From: JBHIDQ01 sp046760155
Lineage (GTDB): Bacteria > Chloroflexota > Dehalococcoidia > Dehalococcoidales > RBG-16-60-22
Assembly: GCA_046760155.1 (NCBI GenBank)
Contig: JBHIDQ010000028.1
Location: forward strand, 1 to 16,338
DNA: 16,338 nt
Direction: 5' to 3'
The notes beneath the pieces were generated by a model. The model was not told the DNA's origin. It ran no database searches and saw only the letters and a list, made by a program, of their open reading frames with translations. A program made the position numbers and the translations under genes. How positions within the stretch are numbered: position 1 is the stretch's first letter; every line of letters starts with the position of its first letter. This document shows positions 1 to 7,947 of the stretch, piece after piece.

Positions 1-477
1 GGCTCTACCTTCGCTATTGAGGCTGAGGAACCGCTAAAAGGTATCCTAACCGACATGGTTACCGCTTTAAAGGGTGATTGGGTATATCTCACTGCTGAGG
101 ATAAAGCACTTTACCATGCGGCTGCCTGTATTGCTTGCAACTATTTTTACACCATAGTTAAACTAGCTACCGACCTGTGGCAAAATTTCGGCAAGTCCAC
201 TGATGAGGCAATCAAAGCCTATTTACCCTTACTGCGTGGTTCCGTAAATAACCTCGGCAAGATTGGCCTCCCTCACTGCCTCACCGGGCCCATTGCCCGG
301 GGGGATTTAACCACTATCCGCAAGCACCTCGCCGCCCTGGAAAAATATGCTCCTGAGCTGCTTCCTCTTTATCGAGAGCTGGGAATTCGGACCATCCCCA
401 TTGCCTTAGCCAAGGGAATCATTGACCAGAGTCGGGCTGAGGAACTAGAAGCATTACTTAAAGGAAATCAGAAATAA
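1..477 (+). CDS. Rossmann-like/DUF2520 domain protein, C-terminal part (5' truncated by window)
   Basis: The frame is open from base 1 (first residues GSTFAIEAEE) to a TAA at 475-477, so the gene begins outside the window and about 158 residues are visible. The sequence is alpha-helical with the pattern of the DUF2520 C-terminal domain: an AEDKALYHAAACIACNY helix near residues 34-50, a YLPLLRGSVNNL helix, and the TGPIARGD turn near residues 92-99. Family knowledge: these proteins carry an N-terminal NAD(P)-binding Rossmann fold and a C-terminal 6-phosphogluconate-dehydrogenase-like helical domain; their substrate is generally unknown. The Rossmann part is not in the window and cannot be checked. 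The next gene starts 62 bases downstream, with a small hairpin between. Confidence 0.8.
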   Translation, partial: GSTFAIEAEEPLKGILTDMVTALKGDWVYLTAEDKALYHAAACIACNYFYTIVKLATDLWQNFGKSTDEAIKAYLPLLRGSVNNLGKIGLPHCLTGPIARGDLTTIRKHLAALEKYAPELLPLYRELGIRTIPIALAKGIIDQSRAEELEALLKGNQK

Positions 478-496
478 ATTTACGAGCATGCATAAC

Positions 497-517
497 CATG
501 TGGAGCGAAACCACGTG
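497..517 (+). terminator. Small hairpin after the DUF2520 gene
   Basis: CATGTGG (497-503) pairs with CCACGTG (511-517), giving a 7-bp stem with one G-T pair and a 7-base loop, 19 bases after the stop codon. There is no T-tract after it, so it may be an attenuator or RNA-stability element and not a true intrinsic terminator. Confidence 0.3.
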
Positions 518-539
518 CTGCAAGTAAGAGCTTGAAATT

Positions 540-968
540 ATGAAGTATCTAACGCTTAGGATATGGTTTCTGGCAACCATCACGCCGGTTTTTATCGCCA
601 TAATTATTCGCATCGTCTGGGAGGTCATGGTCAACCCGTCAGGGAGCGGCCTATTCATGTCAATCGTGGTCATCCTCGGACTTCTTGGCTTTTACGCTCT
701 TATCGGCTACTTCACCTTCAAGCCAAACTGGAAAAGTCTAAAAAGCCTGCCGGTTGGGATAGGGGTCACCATAATGGCTACCAGCGGCTTGATTGGTGGC
801 ATCATCCACCTTATCCGCTTTGTTCCTTCACCTGAGGTTGGGTTACCCTGGAGCTTGCTAATCGCTGTCCTCTACCTTCTCGCCGGTGCCAGTGCCTATC
901 TTATGCTGCTCTGGATTTTATGGTCTACCTGGAAAAGCAGGCAAAAAAGCAGGGATGAGTATGGATAG
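540..968 (+). CDS. Small four-helix integral membrane protein, unknown function
   Basis: A 142-residue protein with four hydrophobic stretches at about residues 7-29, 37-58, 74-92 and 103-126, and short charged loops (KPNWKSLKSL after helix 2). The tail WSTWKSRQKSRDEYG is basic, suggesting a cytoplasmic C-terminus. There is no recognisable motif or family. The start at 540 is the first ATG in the frame; the upstream AAGAG-like ribosome site is weak. Its last bases overlap the start of the downstream metallopeptidase gene, so the two are probably translationally coupled. Function is not inferable from sequence. Confidence 0.7.
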   Translation: MKYLTLRIWFLATITPVFIAIIIRIVWEVMVNPSGSGLFMSIVVILGLLGFYALIGYFTFKPNWKSLKSLPVGIGVTIMATSGLIGGIIHLIRFVPSPEVGLPWSLLIAVLYLLAGASAYLMLLWILWSTWKSRQKSRDEYG

Positions 969-1347
969 AGAAAAATTTGAATGGTTGGTGGCCAAAGTGG
1001 TTGAGAATTTGCCTAATGAATTTAGAACCAAGCTGGAAAACATTGACCTGGTGGTGGAGAACCAGCCAACGCCAAGTCAATTGGCTGAGGCGGGATTAAA
1101 ACGTGCTGAAACCCTACTCGGTCTGTATGAAGGTGTGCCCCTAACCAAGCGCAGTCGACACTACGGAATGGTCGTGCCTGATAAGATAACTATCTTCCAG
1201 AAGCCAATCGAGGCTAGATGTAAAAATGATGCCGAGGTTAAGGCGGAGATAATGAGAGTAGTGCAACACGAAATTGCCCACCACTTTGGCATTGGTGACA
1301 CTAGACTGAGACAATTAGCAAAAGGAAAGAATCAACTGTTTGGTTAG
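961..1347 (+). CDS. Small zincin-like metallopeptidase (HExxH, DUF1025/Zincin_1 type)
   Basis: A 128-residue protein carrying HEIAHHFGIGD near the C-terminus: HExxH supplies two zinc ligands and the catalytic glutamate, and the D of FGIGD is in the position of the third ligand typical of the short bacterial zincins of the DUF1025 family. The central IPVDEP-like segment (MVVPDKITIFQKPIE) and helix DAEVKAEIMRVVQHEIAHH also fit that family of about 120-130 residues. Two starts are possible, ATG at 955 or 961; AGGG at 951-954 gives a normal 6-base spacing only to 961, which is used here. The gene overlaps the membrane protein by 8 bases. Substrate is unknown. Confidence 0.82.
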   Translation: MDREKFEWLVAKVVENLPNEFRTKLENIDLVVENQPTPSQLAEAGLKRAETLLGLYEGVPLTKRSRHYGMVVPDKITIFQKPIEARCKNDAEVKAEIMRVVQHEIAHHFGIGDTRLRQLAKGKNQLFG

Positions 1348-1381
1348 CCTCAAAGATACTTCATGATTCCTCGCCATAAAT

Positions 1382-1396
1382 GTGATTATTAATCAC
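1382..1396. promoter_or_regulatory. 15-bp palindrome, operator-like
   Basis: GTGATTA-T-TAATCAC is a perfect dyad with 7-bp arms and one central base, about 95 bases upstream of sppA and just ahead of an AT-rich promoter-like stretch. Size and symmetry fit a dimeric helix-turn-helix regulator site; no regulator is encoded nearby. Confidence 0.4.
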
Positions 1397-1433
1397 GGGC
1401 AGATTAAAGAAGCAAGAAGACATGATAGTTTTG

Positions 1434-1457
1434 TGATAAAATTATATTATTAATAAT
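1434..1457 (+). promoter_or_regulatory. Candidate extended -10 promoter and AT palindrome upstream of sppA
   Basis: TG-A-TAAAAT at 1434-1442 resembles an extended -10 element with no good -35. It is followed by a perfect 12-bp palindrome ATTATTAATAAT at 1446-1457. Both lie 30-55 bases before the sppA start in a 142-base intergenic gap, the only plausible promoter region for sppA and the gene after it. Confidence 0.35.
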
Positions 1458-1489
1458 GAGTAAGCTAACTGGTTGAAGGGAAGATAATT

Positions 1490-2338
1490 ATGTCTAGACT
1501 GGAAGCAACGAAAAGACTAATGCGCCGATGGCTTCGCTCAATTCCCTTTTTCATTGTGCTTGGTTTGGCTTTGGGAGTCGGGATTTCTGTCCTAGTGATA
1601 CCCAGACCAAATATCGCCACCATAACCATCTCCGGCCCCATCCTCAGCCAGACCTATACTGACAATATTTTGAATATGCTACAGTATGCCCGCGACAGTA
1701 ACAACGTAAAAGGAGTTGTTTTACGAATAGATAGCCCTGGTGGCGGCGCCAGTGCCACGGAACAGATATATCTGGACGTACTTAGACTGCGGCAACAGAA
1801 ACCAGTGGTGGTTTCTATCGGAACCATGGCCGCCAGTGGTGGCTATTACATTGCTGTAGCTTCCAACTTTATCTATGCTGAGCCGACCTCTCAGATTGGT
1901 AGCATTGGCGCTTTTGTCAGCTTACCGCAACCTGAAGAACTAGATGAGGATGTTGGCACCACCGGACCATTTAAGGCTACCGGCAGGTCAAAGCGAAAGG
2001 CGATCAGCCACCTAGAGATGGTAAGGCAAGAATTTGTTGATGTAGTCAGGTCACAAAGGGGAGACCGACTACAGCTATCTGAGGAGGAACTTTCCCAAGG
2101 TGAAATCCATGTTGGTGTTGAAGCCCTCAGATTCGGACTTATCGATGAGATAGGCACCAAGACCGCCGCGATCGAGAAGGCAGCCAGTCTAGCTAGCCTC
2201 AGGAATTACGAAGTAGTCGAGTTTCAGCTTAGTACTCAGCCTCGCACTTGGTCGTTTGGGCCTTCTGATTTGGCAGACCTAAAATCACAGACTGGCTTGA
2301 TTCCTAAATACTACTACCTGCACTTTGAGTCGAGGTGA
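1490..2338 (+). CDS. sppA: Signal peptide peptidase SppA (S49 family serine protease)
   Basis: A 282-residue membrane-bound protease that degrades leftover signal peptides. A basic N-terminus (KRLMRRWLR) leads into one transmembrane helix at about 18-37, then the ClpP-like S49 fold: ISGPI (47-51), RIDSPGG (79-85), and TMAASGGYY with the nucleophile Ser116. Lys168 in TGRSKR lies 52 residues later, the same Ser-Lys spacing as in the Bacillus SppA dyad, so the enzyme looks catalytically competent. VGVEALRFGLIDEIG is the usual C-terminal S49 motif. Length fits the single-domain 36K type. GAAGGGAAG just upstream is a good ribosome site. The stop codon overlaps the ribosome site of the next gene, so the two form an operon. 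Confidence 0.93.
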   Translation: MSRLEATKRLMRRWLRSIPFFIVLGLALGVGISVLVIPRPNIATITISGPILSQTYTDNILNMLQYARDSNNVKGVVLRIDSPGGGASATEQIYLDVLRLRQQKPVVVSIGTMAASGGYYIAVASNFIYAEPTSQIGSIGAFVSLPQPEELDEDVGTTGPFKATGRSKRKAISHLEMVRQEFVDVVRSQRGDRLQLSEEELSQGEIHVGVEALRFGLIDEIGTKTAAIEKAASLASLRNYEVVEFQLSTQPRTWSFGPSDLADLKSQTGLIPKYYYLHFESR

Positions 2339-2342
2339 ATTA

Positions 2343-3410
2343 GTGATTAAGCGTATTGTTATCGTTATTATCGGGATAATTGTGGTCGTGCTGGGAAGAG
2401 GATTCTTTTTCTACAGTGGTTTCTATACACCTCCTCCCAGTGAGATAACCAACTATGAAAATATTGTTGTTCCGTCGGCACCTTTAGTCGAGTTTTCTGA
2501 TAACGTCGCCGATGATGTGTCCGACAACGTCTCCGAAGAGGAGAGGTCTGTCCTAATTGATTTGGCACATGAGAACAACTTTGAGGTTGAGGAACTTAAT
2601 GTGCTGATGTTACGACTCATCTCCCGTGGCTTAAACATCAGGTTCATGGATGCAGAGGATGACCCGAAAAAGGAACTTTTAGGTGAGGAGGAAGAGGAAG
2701 AAGAGTCCATAGAGGAGGAGGAAATTGATCAAGAAGAAGAGCCTCCAAGTGAAGAAGAAATTAACCAGGAAGAAGAGCCTTTAAAGGAGGAACCTTCCGA
2801 AGAGACGAAGAAGGAAGAAGGAGACAAAGAAGAGGAAAATGACGAAGAGGAGGAGGAAGAGGAACTTCCACCAGATGCCTTCATTATCGTTTCTCCCCAG
2901 TTAGAATTCTCTGATGAAGACAAGGACACCATAGAAGAGTTTGTCGAGGATGGTGGTAAGCTGCTACTAATCGCTGACCCAACTAGGGAGAGTAACATCA
3001 ACGACATATCCCTTGAATTCGGACTGATATTTGAACCTGATTACCTATATAACATGATTGAAAATGAAATCAATTACCGAAATATTTTCATCACTGAATT
3101 CGAGGAAAATGAGATAACCCAGAATCTGGAAAAGATAGTCCTTTATGTTGCTGGTACTATCTCCTCGGACGAGGGTAGTCTTGCCTTCGTTGATGAGAAT
3201 ACCTTTTCCTCACTTATTGAGTCAACAAAGCAGCTGTCACCCATCGCACTAGTTGAGGAAGAAAAGGTCTTGGGAGTTCACGACCTCACCTTCATGACTG
3301 AGCCCTATAATGGTGTTCTCGACAATAATCAACTTATCGCCAACATTGCTGATTGGTTAGCTATCCCCGGTGAGAAGGAAAAGGAAGAAAAACCGACTGA
3401 GAAGGATTAA
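2343..3410 (+). CDS. Membrane-anchored protein with Glu-rich insert, DUF4350/GldG-like fold
   Basis: A 355-residue protein if translation starts at GTG 2343, preceded at 5 bases by GAGGTGA that overlaps the sppA stop; a TTG at 2325 is an alternative but lacks a ribosome site. One transmembrane helix (4-20) is followed by an extracytoplasmic domain. SVLIDLAHENNFEVEELNVL, then LPPDAFIIVSP and FVEDGGKLLLIADPT resemble DUF4350/GldG-type domains, and NNQLIANIADWL near the end is typical of these. Residues about 104-174 are almost pure Glu with some Asp, Lys and Pro, inserted between two predicted strands. The C-terminus is again Glu/Lys-rich. Role unknown; co-transcription with sppA suggests an envelope function. 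Confidence 0.72.
   Translation: MIKRIVIVIIGIIVVVLGRGFFFYSGFYTPPPSEITNYENIVVPSAPLVEFSDNVADDVSDNVSEEERSVLIDLAHENNFEVEELNVLMLRLISRGLNIRFMDAEDDPKKELLGEEEEEEESIEEEEIDQEEEPPSEEEINQEEEPLKEEPSEETKKEEGDKEEENDEEEEEEELPPDAFIIVSPQLEFSDEDKDTIEEFVEDGGKLLLIADPTRESNINDISLEFGLIFEPDYLYNMIENEINYRNIFITEFEENEITQNLEKIVLYVAGTISSDEGSLAFVDENTFSSLIESTKQLSPIALVEEEKVLGVHDLTFMTEPYNGVLDNNQLIANIADWLAIPGEKEKEEKPTEKD
2685..2864 (+). repeat. Purine-rich GAA/GAG low-complexity tract encoding poly-Glu
   Basis: About 180 bases made almost entirely of GAA and GAG codons, encoding some 60 mostly acidic residues. It contains two imperfect copies of a 12-residue unit of the form I(D/N)QEEEP(P/L)xEE at about 2727-2798, a sign of repeat expansion. 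Serine-rich reading frames on the other strand are artefacts of this composition. Confidence 0.75.
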
Positions 3411-3412
3411 AT

Positions 3413-4798
3413 CTACTGTTTCAGGTACTTGACCATATACTCTCCTTGTGAGCTATAGCCAAACTCAGCCCGATAGTATTCCTTGGCGCCAATGCCGCTC
3501 AAGACTACCATCTGCGACGCTTGAAACTCATTGGTGGCAATTCGCTCGGCTTCCCGGAGTAATGCCTTGCCCAAACCCTTATGCTGGGCGGCTTTTGGCC
3601 TTCGCTCAGTAAGCGGAACCTCTGGGCCAAAGGTGTGCAACTCCCGAATCAAGGCTAAGTTCCCGTTGCCTTTCTGTCCCAATGCTACTATCGGCTTAGT
3701 CTGAATCCTCATCCGCAGTAAGCCAAATAGCGTTTCCTTATCATCCTCAAAGGATAGGAAAATTTCTCTACCATCGGAAGCTCCATAGTCCATTCTAAAT
3801 AAATGAGGTTCGCCTATTTCCCAGCCGTCCCGTGCCCGGTGACCGTATTCTCGGCACCTGATGCATTTACATTCAAGTATTTGCTGCCGCATTCGCTGTC
3901 GCACCACATCCCGCAGGGAATCCTTACAACCAGCGGTAATAAAGTGGGGCGGAATATCACGCAGTACTCTTGAAATTCTGACATACTTGGGCACCAACGA
4001 CTTAATTTCAACCAGTAGATTAACCATGGTCTCGAAATCGTACGGCTGGTAACGTCCCTCCTGATACCATTTCTCCAGCTCAGTTCCCTCAACCACCATT
4101 GTCGGGTACAGCTTCAGACCGTCCGGTTTAAAGCTATCATCAGTAAAAAGTTTTCTGGTCAGCACTAAGTCCTCCTCTGGGGTAGAGCCAGGCAGTCCCA
4201 GCATCCAGTGGTAATAGACTTTAAAGCCGTGCTCCCGGAGTAAAGCAGTGGCTTTGGCCACATCTTCCACCTTGTGTCCTCTTCTTACCAGTCGGTATAT
4301 TTCGTCATCTAAGGTCTGTACGCCCAGTTCAACTCGGGTAGTGCCAAATTCAAGCATCCGGTCTATTTCCGCTTGCTGACACCAGTCAGGTCTGGTCTCG
4401 ATACATAATCCAGTGCAGCGATGCTTTGCTATTTCGTTCCGTCGCTTTGCTTCTTCCAGAGTTGCCGACGCCATACCATTCAAAGCATCATAGCAATCTT
4501 TAATAAACTGGTATTGGTAATCCTTGGGGTAAGCCAGAAAGGTGCCGCCCATTACAATCACCTCAACTTTATCGGTAGGATGTCCCATCCCGGACAGGAT
4601 TCTCAGCCTCAACTCTACCTGCTGCCGGGCGTCATAGCCACACTGTTTTGCCCGCAGTACCGCCGGTGACTCCGGGGTATAGCTCCGAGGTGTATTGGAG
4701 TAAGTGGGACAATACAAGCACTGCCCCGGACACTTCATCGGCTGGGTCATTGCTGCTACTGGGGTGACTCCAGATATGGTTCTGGCAAGTTTCTTCAT
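3413..4798 (-). CDS. elp3: Elp3-type tRNA wobble-uridine modification enzyme (radical SAM + GNAT)
   Basis: A 461-residue Elp3. Residues 1-10 (MKKLARTISG) lead straight into the radical SAM domain with Cys23-x3-Cys27-x2-Cys30 for the 4Fe-4S cluster, GGTFLAYP (84-91), TRPDWC (135-140) and RVELGVQTLDDE (155-166). Cys310, Cys312 and Cys315 (CKCIRCREYG) match the Elp3 zinc-site region. The C-terminal acetyltransferase domain starts near 360 and has the acetyl-CoA loop QHKGLGKALL (405-414) and SGIGAKEYYR. Family role: uses acetyl-CoA and SAM to build the cm5 group on U34 of tRNA. It lacks the N-terminal tRNA-binding extension of archaeal and eukaryotic Elp3, as the Dehalococcoides enzyme does. No strong ribosome site is visible. 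It converges on the previous gene with a 2-base gap. Confidence 0.93.
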   Translation of the reverse strand: MKKLARTISGVTPVAAMTQPMKCPGQCLYCPTYSNTPRSYTPESPAVLRAKQCGYDARQQVELRLRILSGMGHPTDKVEVIVMGGTFLAYPKDYQYQFIKDCYDALNGMASATLEEAKRRNEIAKHRCTGLCIETRPDWCQQAEIDRMLEFGTTRVELGVQTLDDEIYRLVRRGHKVEDVAKATALLREHGFKVYYHWMLGLPGSTPEEDLVLTRKLFTDDSFKPDGLKLYPTMVVEGTELEKWYQEGRYQPYDFETMVNLLVEIKSLVPKYVRISRVLRDIPPHFITAGCKDSLRDVVRQRMRQQILECKCIRCREYGHRARDGWEIGEPHLFRMDYGASDGREIFLSFEDDKETLFGLLRMRIQTKPIVALGQKGNGNLALIRELHTFGPEVPLTERRPKAAQHKGLGKALLREAERIATNEFQASQMVVLSGIGAKEYYRAEFGYSSQGEYMVKYLKQ

Positions 4799-5074
4799 AT
4801 TACCATTACTATTAAAGGAGATATATTCAGTTTAGCAGATTTCAGCTCATAGCAACAATTAAAAAAGGGGGAAACAATTCCTAGCTGATTAGCTTTGATT
4901 TGTTTTTGGAGTTATGTCAACTGTACCATTCACTTAGCAAGGGCAGGCTGGGGGCGAAGTCCCTCTTTAGTGAATTTAGACAAGATTGGCTCAAGGTAGT
5001 AAACTAGTAGCACAGGAGATTTCTAGGGAGGCATTTACAGCAGATTATAGTGAATCGAAGTAAAGGGGACTTTG
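4799..5074. other. Divergent intergenic region between elp3 and the response-regulator operon
   Basis: These 276 bases must hold promoters for both elp3 (-) and the receiver gene (+). On the minus strand, TTGTTG and TAAACT at 18-base spacing (around 4830-4860) could serve elp3. I see no convincing sigma-70 site for the plus-strand operon, no RNA gene and no ORF with coding character. Confidence 0.3.
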
Positions 5075-5452
5075 ATGGCACGGATATTAATCGCTGAAGA
5101 CGAGCCACACAGCATGAGGCTAATTGACTTCAGGCTGAAAAGTGTGGGGCATGAGACCATCCTGGCTACAGATGGCGGGGAGGCCCTAGAAATTGCCACC
5201 AAAGAGAAGCCAGACCTTGCCCTGCTCGATGTCATGATGCCGGTGATGAATGGATTTCAAGTCCTACGGAAGCTCAAAGCGCAAGCAGAGACGAAGGATA
5301 TTCCGGTAATAATGCTTACTTCGAAGTCACAAGAGAAGGACGTTGTGTCTGGACTCGAAGGGGGAGCCACCGACTACGTTACCAAACCTTTTAGTTTTGC
5401 CGAACTGAACGCCCGGGTGAACCGGGCTCTTGCCTCTCGCTCCCGGGACTGA
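5075..5452 (+). CDS. Stand-alone receiver (CheY-like) response regulator
   Basis: A 125-residue single REC domain with all key residues: acidic pair Glu8/Asp9 (AEDEPH), phosphoacceptor Asp52 (LLDVMMP), Thr82 (MLTSK) and Lys104 (VTKPFSFAEL). There is no output domain; the protein ends nine residues after NARVNRAL. ATG 5075 is chosen over TTG 5072 because AAAGGGGA at 5062-5069 gives a normal 5-base spacing. It heads a tight gene string with a HEAT-repeat protein (29 bases downstream) and a processive glycosyltransferase, so the phosphorylated form probably acts by binding a partner protein. No histidine kinase is encoded in the window, so the input is unknown. Confidence 0.93.
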   Translation: MARILIAEDEPHSMRLIDFRLKSVGHETILATDGGEALEIATKEKPDLALLDVMMPVMNGFQVLRKLKAQAETKDIPVIMLTSKSQEKDVVSGLEGGATDYVTKPFSFAELNARVNRALASRSRD

Positions 5453-5481
5453 TTCAAATCTTCTTATTACCTGGTTAGACA

Positions 5482-6522
5482 ATGTTAGAAGCTATCTACA
5501 TAATCATCGCGCTACAGATACTGATACTAGTCTTTGTTCCCTACCTTGTTTTGCGCCGCTGGGTGGTCAACTGGCTTGAGCGTTACGCAGAAAGGCGAAA
5601 AAGGCACTTCGAGCCCCACGTTCTCAACCTGCTTAATGACCCCACCGCAACGGAACCATTGGAGCACGGTCTTCGCCCGGGTGACCGAAAGTTTATCAAA
5701 GAGTTGCTTTTGGGACAAGCCGCCGAGTTGAAGGGAGAGGATAGAGGCAATATGACCACCGTCTTTGAGAAAATGGGCTACGTAAAAAGCGAGACGAGTG
5801 CTTTGGGTTCCTGGAGATGGTGGCGAAGGCTGGAAGCGGCCATCAATCTAGGCATCATGCAGAGTCAAATTTCAGTGGCTGCCCTTATCATTGCAGTAAG
5901 AGACCCGGCGGAAGACGTGAGACTGGCGGCAGCAAGGGCGCTGGGACAATTGAATGAGCCAAAGGGACTCCGATTGCTTTTGGATACCACGGAGGAGGGA
6001 AACCGCTGGACAGGCAGTAGTATCATTGAGGCAATCCTAGGCATGGGACCTGAGATTATCTCTGAAATCGTTCCCAGACTCAAAGCGACGACCAATATTA
6101 AGGCCCGTCTTTTGTATGTGCAACTGTGCGGGCTTCGGCAAATTACCGAGGCGCTGGAACCGCTTCTCTGGTTACTGAGAGACCCAGATAAAGAAACTCG
6201 AATTGCGGCGGCAAAAGCACTGGGGCAGATAGGAGACGTAGCAGCGGTAAAAAGCCTGATTAATTCGCTTGATGACGAGAGCTGGGAGGTTAAGGCCCAG
6301 GCAGCTAAAGCCCTAGGGGCTCTAGGTGACAAGCAAGCGGTAGTAAAGCTAAAAAAGGTTCTCTTAGATGACAACTGGTGGGTCAGGCACAACGCCGCCG
6401 ATGCTCTGTATCAACTTGGCGAAGAAGGCATCGAGACGCTGCGTCAAATCGCGCATTCAGGGAAAGAAGCATCACGTGCCGCAGCCGCCCAAGTACTGGC
6501 GGAAAGAGCTTTAGGAGTCTGA
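5482..6522 (+). CDS. Membrane-anchored HEAT-repeat protein
   Basis: A 346-residue protein. One N-terminal transmembrane helix (about 4-24) is followed by a basic stretch (RRWVVNWLERYAERRKRH), suggesting a cytoplasmic body. From about residue 115 on it consists of helical HEAT/PBS-lyase-like repeats, clearest in DVRLAAARALGQL, ETRIAAAKALGQIGD, EVKAQAAKALGALGD and WVRHNAADALYQLGE, each spaced about 30-31 residues. Such repeats form a curved scaffold for protein binding. It lies between a receiver protein and a GT2 synthase (3-base gap to the latter), so a plausible role is to transmit the receiver's state to the membrane synthase. That is inference from context. The ribosome site is weak. Confidence 0.85.
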   Translation: MLEAIYIIIALQILILVFVPYLVLRRWVVNWLERYAERRKRHFEPHVLNLLNDPTATEPLEHGLRPGDRKFIKELLLGQAAELKGEDRGNMTTVFEKMGYVKSETSALGSWRWWRRLEAAINLGIMQSQISVAALIIAVRDPAEDVRLAAARALGQLNEPKGLRLLLDTTEEGNRWTGSSIIEAILGMGPEIISEIVPRLKATTNIKARLLYVQLCGLRQITEALEPLLWLLRDPDKETRIAAAKALGQIGDVAAVKSLINSLDDESWEVKAQAAKALGALGDKQAVVKLKKVLLDDNWWVRHNAADALYQLGEEGIETLRQIAHSGKEASRAAAAQVLAERALGV

Positions 6523-6525
6523 AGA

Positions 6526-7947
6526 TTGATAGCAGGCGATAGCATTTTAATTAATATAATATTGGGCTTCAATCTAGCTATTCTCGGTTACTTCATTGCT
6601 ATCAATGGCTCATATTTTGGCTTATTGCTCATATCGTATTTCTCCGTTATCAGGTATCGAAGACGCATCCAGCATGAGCAGTGGCGTCGGATAATCCAAT
6701 CGCCACTGACGGTACCCGTCTCCATACTGGCTCCTGCCTATAATGAAGAACTCACCATAGTCGAGAGTGTCAAATCACTACTGATGCTGGAATACCCCGA
6801 GTTTGAGGTTATCGTGATTAACGATGGTTCCGAGGACAAAACCCTGGCGAAACTGAAGGCTGCCTTTAACCTGCAGCCGGTACCGGCAGATATTGAAGAG
6901 AAGGTGCCCTGCCAACCGATAGTGGGGGTTTATCGCTCACCGGACAACCCCAGCCTAGTGGTTGTGGACAAGGTAAATGGAGGTAAAGCCGATGCCCAGA
7001 ATGCCGGCATAAATGTTTCGCAATATCCTTTGATATGCGTCATCGATGCTGATTCACTGATAGAAGGCAATGCTCTCTTGAGGGTGACCAAGCCTTTCCT
7101 GGAGAGGCCGGGAAAGACGGTGGCCGTGGGCGGTATTGTGCGGGTGGCCAATGGCTGCACTATCGAAGCCGGTCGCGTGGTACGTGCCGGGCTGTCTCGT
7201 GCCTGGCTACCTCTGATACAAACGGTTGAATACCTGCGAGCTTTTCTCTTCGGACGGTCTGGCTGGAGTGCGCTGCACAGCTTGCTTATCATATCAGGAG
7301 CTTTCGGTGTTTTCCGAAAGGATGTCGTCATCGCGGTTGGTGGTTTCCTGAAAGGTTCACTCGGGGAAGATATAGAACTGGTGGTGCGGATGCACCGTTA
7401 TCTACGGGAACAAGGACGGGAATATGAGATGCACTTCCTGCCAGACCCAGTATGCTGGACTGAGGTACCGGAGTCGCTCAAAATCTTGGGACGGCAAAGG
7501 AACCGCTGGCAGCGGGGACTTATCGATGCACTAAATATTCACCGCCGGATGATGCTCAACCCAAAATACGGAGCAATTGGGATGGTTGCCTTTCCTTACT
7601 TCGCGCTCTTTGAGATGCTGGCGCCAATAGTAGAGTTGTCAGGGTATATCATCATACCGCTAAGCTATGCCTTAGGCATAGTGAATTTCCTGTTCTTCGC
7701 CCTCTTCTTGACGGTAGCCATCCTGATTGGAGTCATCCTTTCGACGGGGTCTGTGGTACTGGAAGAGCTCTCTTTTCGAAGATACCCGAAGACCTCAGAT
7801 ATCTTGAAATTAATCACCACCGGTTTTCTGGAAAATTTTGGCTACCGTCAGATGACCGTCTGGTGGCGGGTGAAAGGATTCTGGGACTATTTCACGGGCA
7901 AGACGGCGTGGGGTATGATGGAAAGAAAAGGTTTTGTTCGGACATAG
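6526..7947 (+). CDS. Processive family 2 glycosyltransferase, membrane synthase
   Basis: A 473-residue polysaccharide synthase-like enzyme. Two N-terminal hydrophobic segments (about 8-26 and 29-42) precede the GT-A domain, which has PAYNEE (70-75), the nucleotide-binding Asp100 (INDGSEDKT), the metal-binding DAD (174-176), the acceptor-site Glu-Asp (281-282, GEDIEL) and QRNRW (324-328), the QxxRW motif of processive synthases such as BcsA, PgaC and hyaluronan synthase. At least three more transmembrane segments follow (about 350-425). Start is TTG 6526 with AGGAG at 6513-6517, 3 bases after the HEAT gene. The polymer made cannot be told from sequence; no export or deacetylase gene is present. 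Confidence 0.9.
   Translation: MIAGDSILINIILGFNLAILGYFIAINGSYFGLLLISYFSVIRYRRRIQHEQWRRIIQSPLTVPVSILAPAYNEELTIVESVKSLLMLEYPEFEVIVINDGSEDKTLAKLKAAFNLQPVPADIEEKVPCQPIVGVYRSPDNPSLVVVDKVNGGKADAQNAGINVSQYPLICVIDADSLIEGNALLRVTKPFLERPGKTVAVGGIVRVANGCTIEAGRVVRAGLSRAWLPLIQTVEYLRAFLFGRSGWSALHSLLIISGAFGVFRKDVVIAVGGFLKGSLGEDIELVVRMHRYLREQGREYEMHFLPDPVCWTEVPESLKILGRQRNRWQRGLIDALNIHRRMMLNPKYGAIGMVAFPYFALFEMLAPIVELSGYIIIPLSYALGIVNFLFFALFLTVAILIGVILSTGSVVLEELSFRRYPKTSDILKLITTGFLENFGYRQMTVWWRVKGFWDYFTGKTAWGMMERKGFVRT

Noticed and set aside
886..954. A longer start for the metallopeptidase at ATG 886
   Set aside because: It would overlap the membrane protein by about 80 bases with no ribosome site, and the extra residues look like a shadow of the membrane gene.
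2453..3007. Two serine-rich minus-strand frames opposite the acidic gene
   Set aside because: They are the antisense of GAA/GAG codons (TTC/CTC, TCT/TCC, CTT), with no ribosome site; pure composition artefacts.
5865..6392. A 175-residue minus-strand frame opposite the HEAT gene
   Set aside because: It is the antisense of repeated Ala/Leu-rich HEAT helices and has no ribosome site or domain pattern.
7945..7947. The TAG before the methyltransferase read as pyrrolysine, given an MttB-like gene in the window
   Set aside because: Several genes here end at TAG (for example 966-968, 1345-1347 and elp3), so TAG works as an ordinary stop; no pyl genes are visible.
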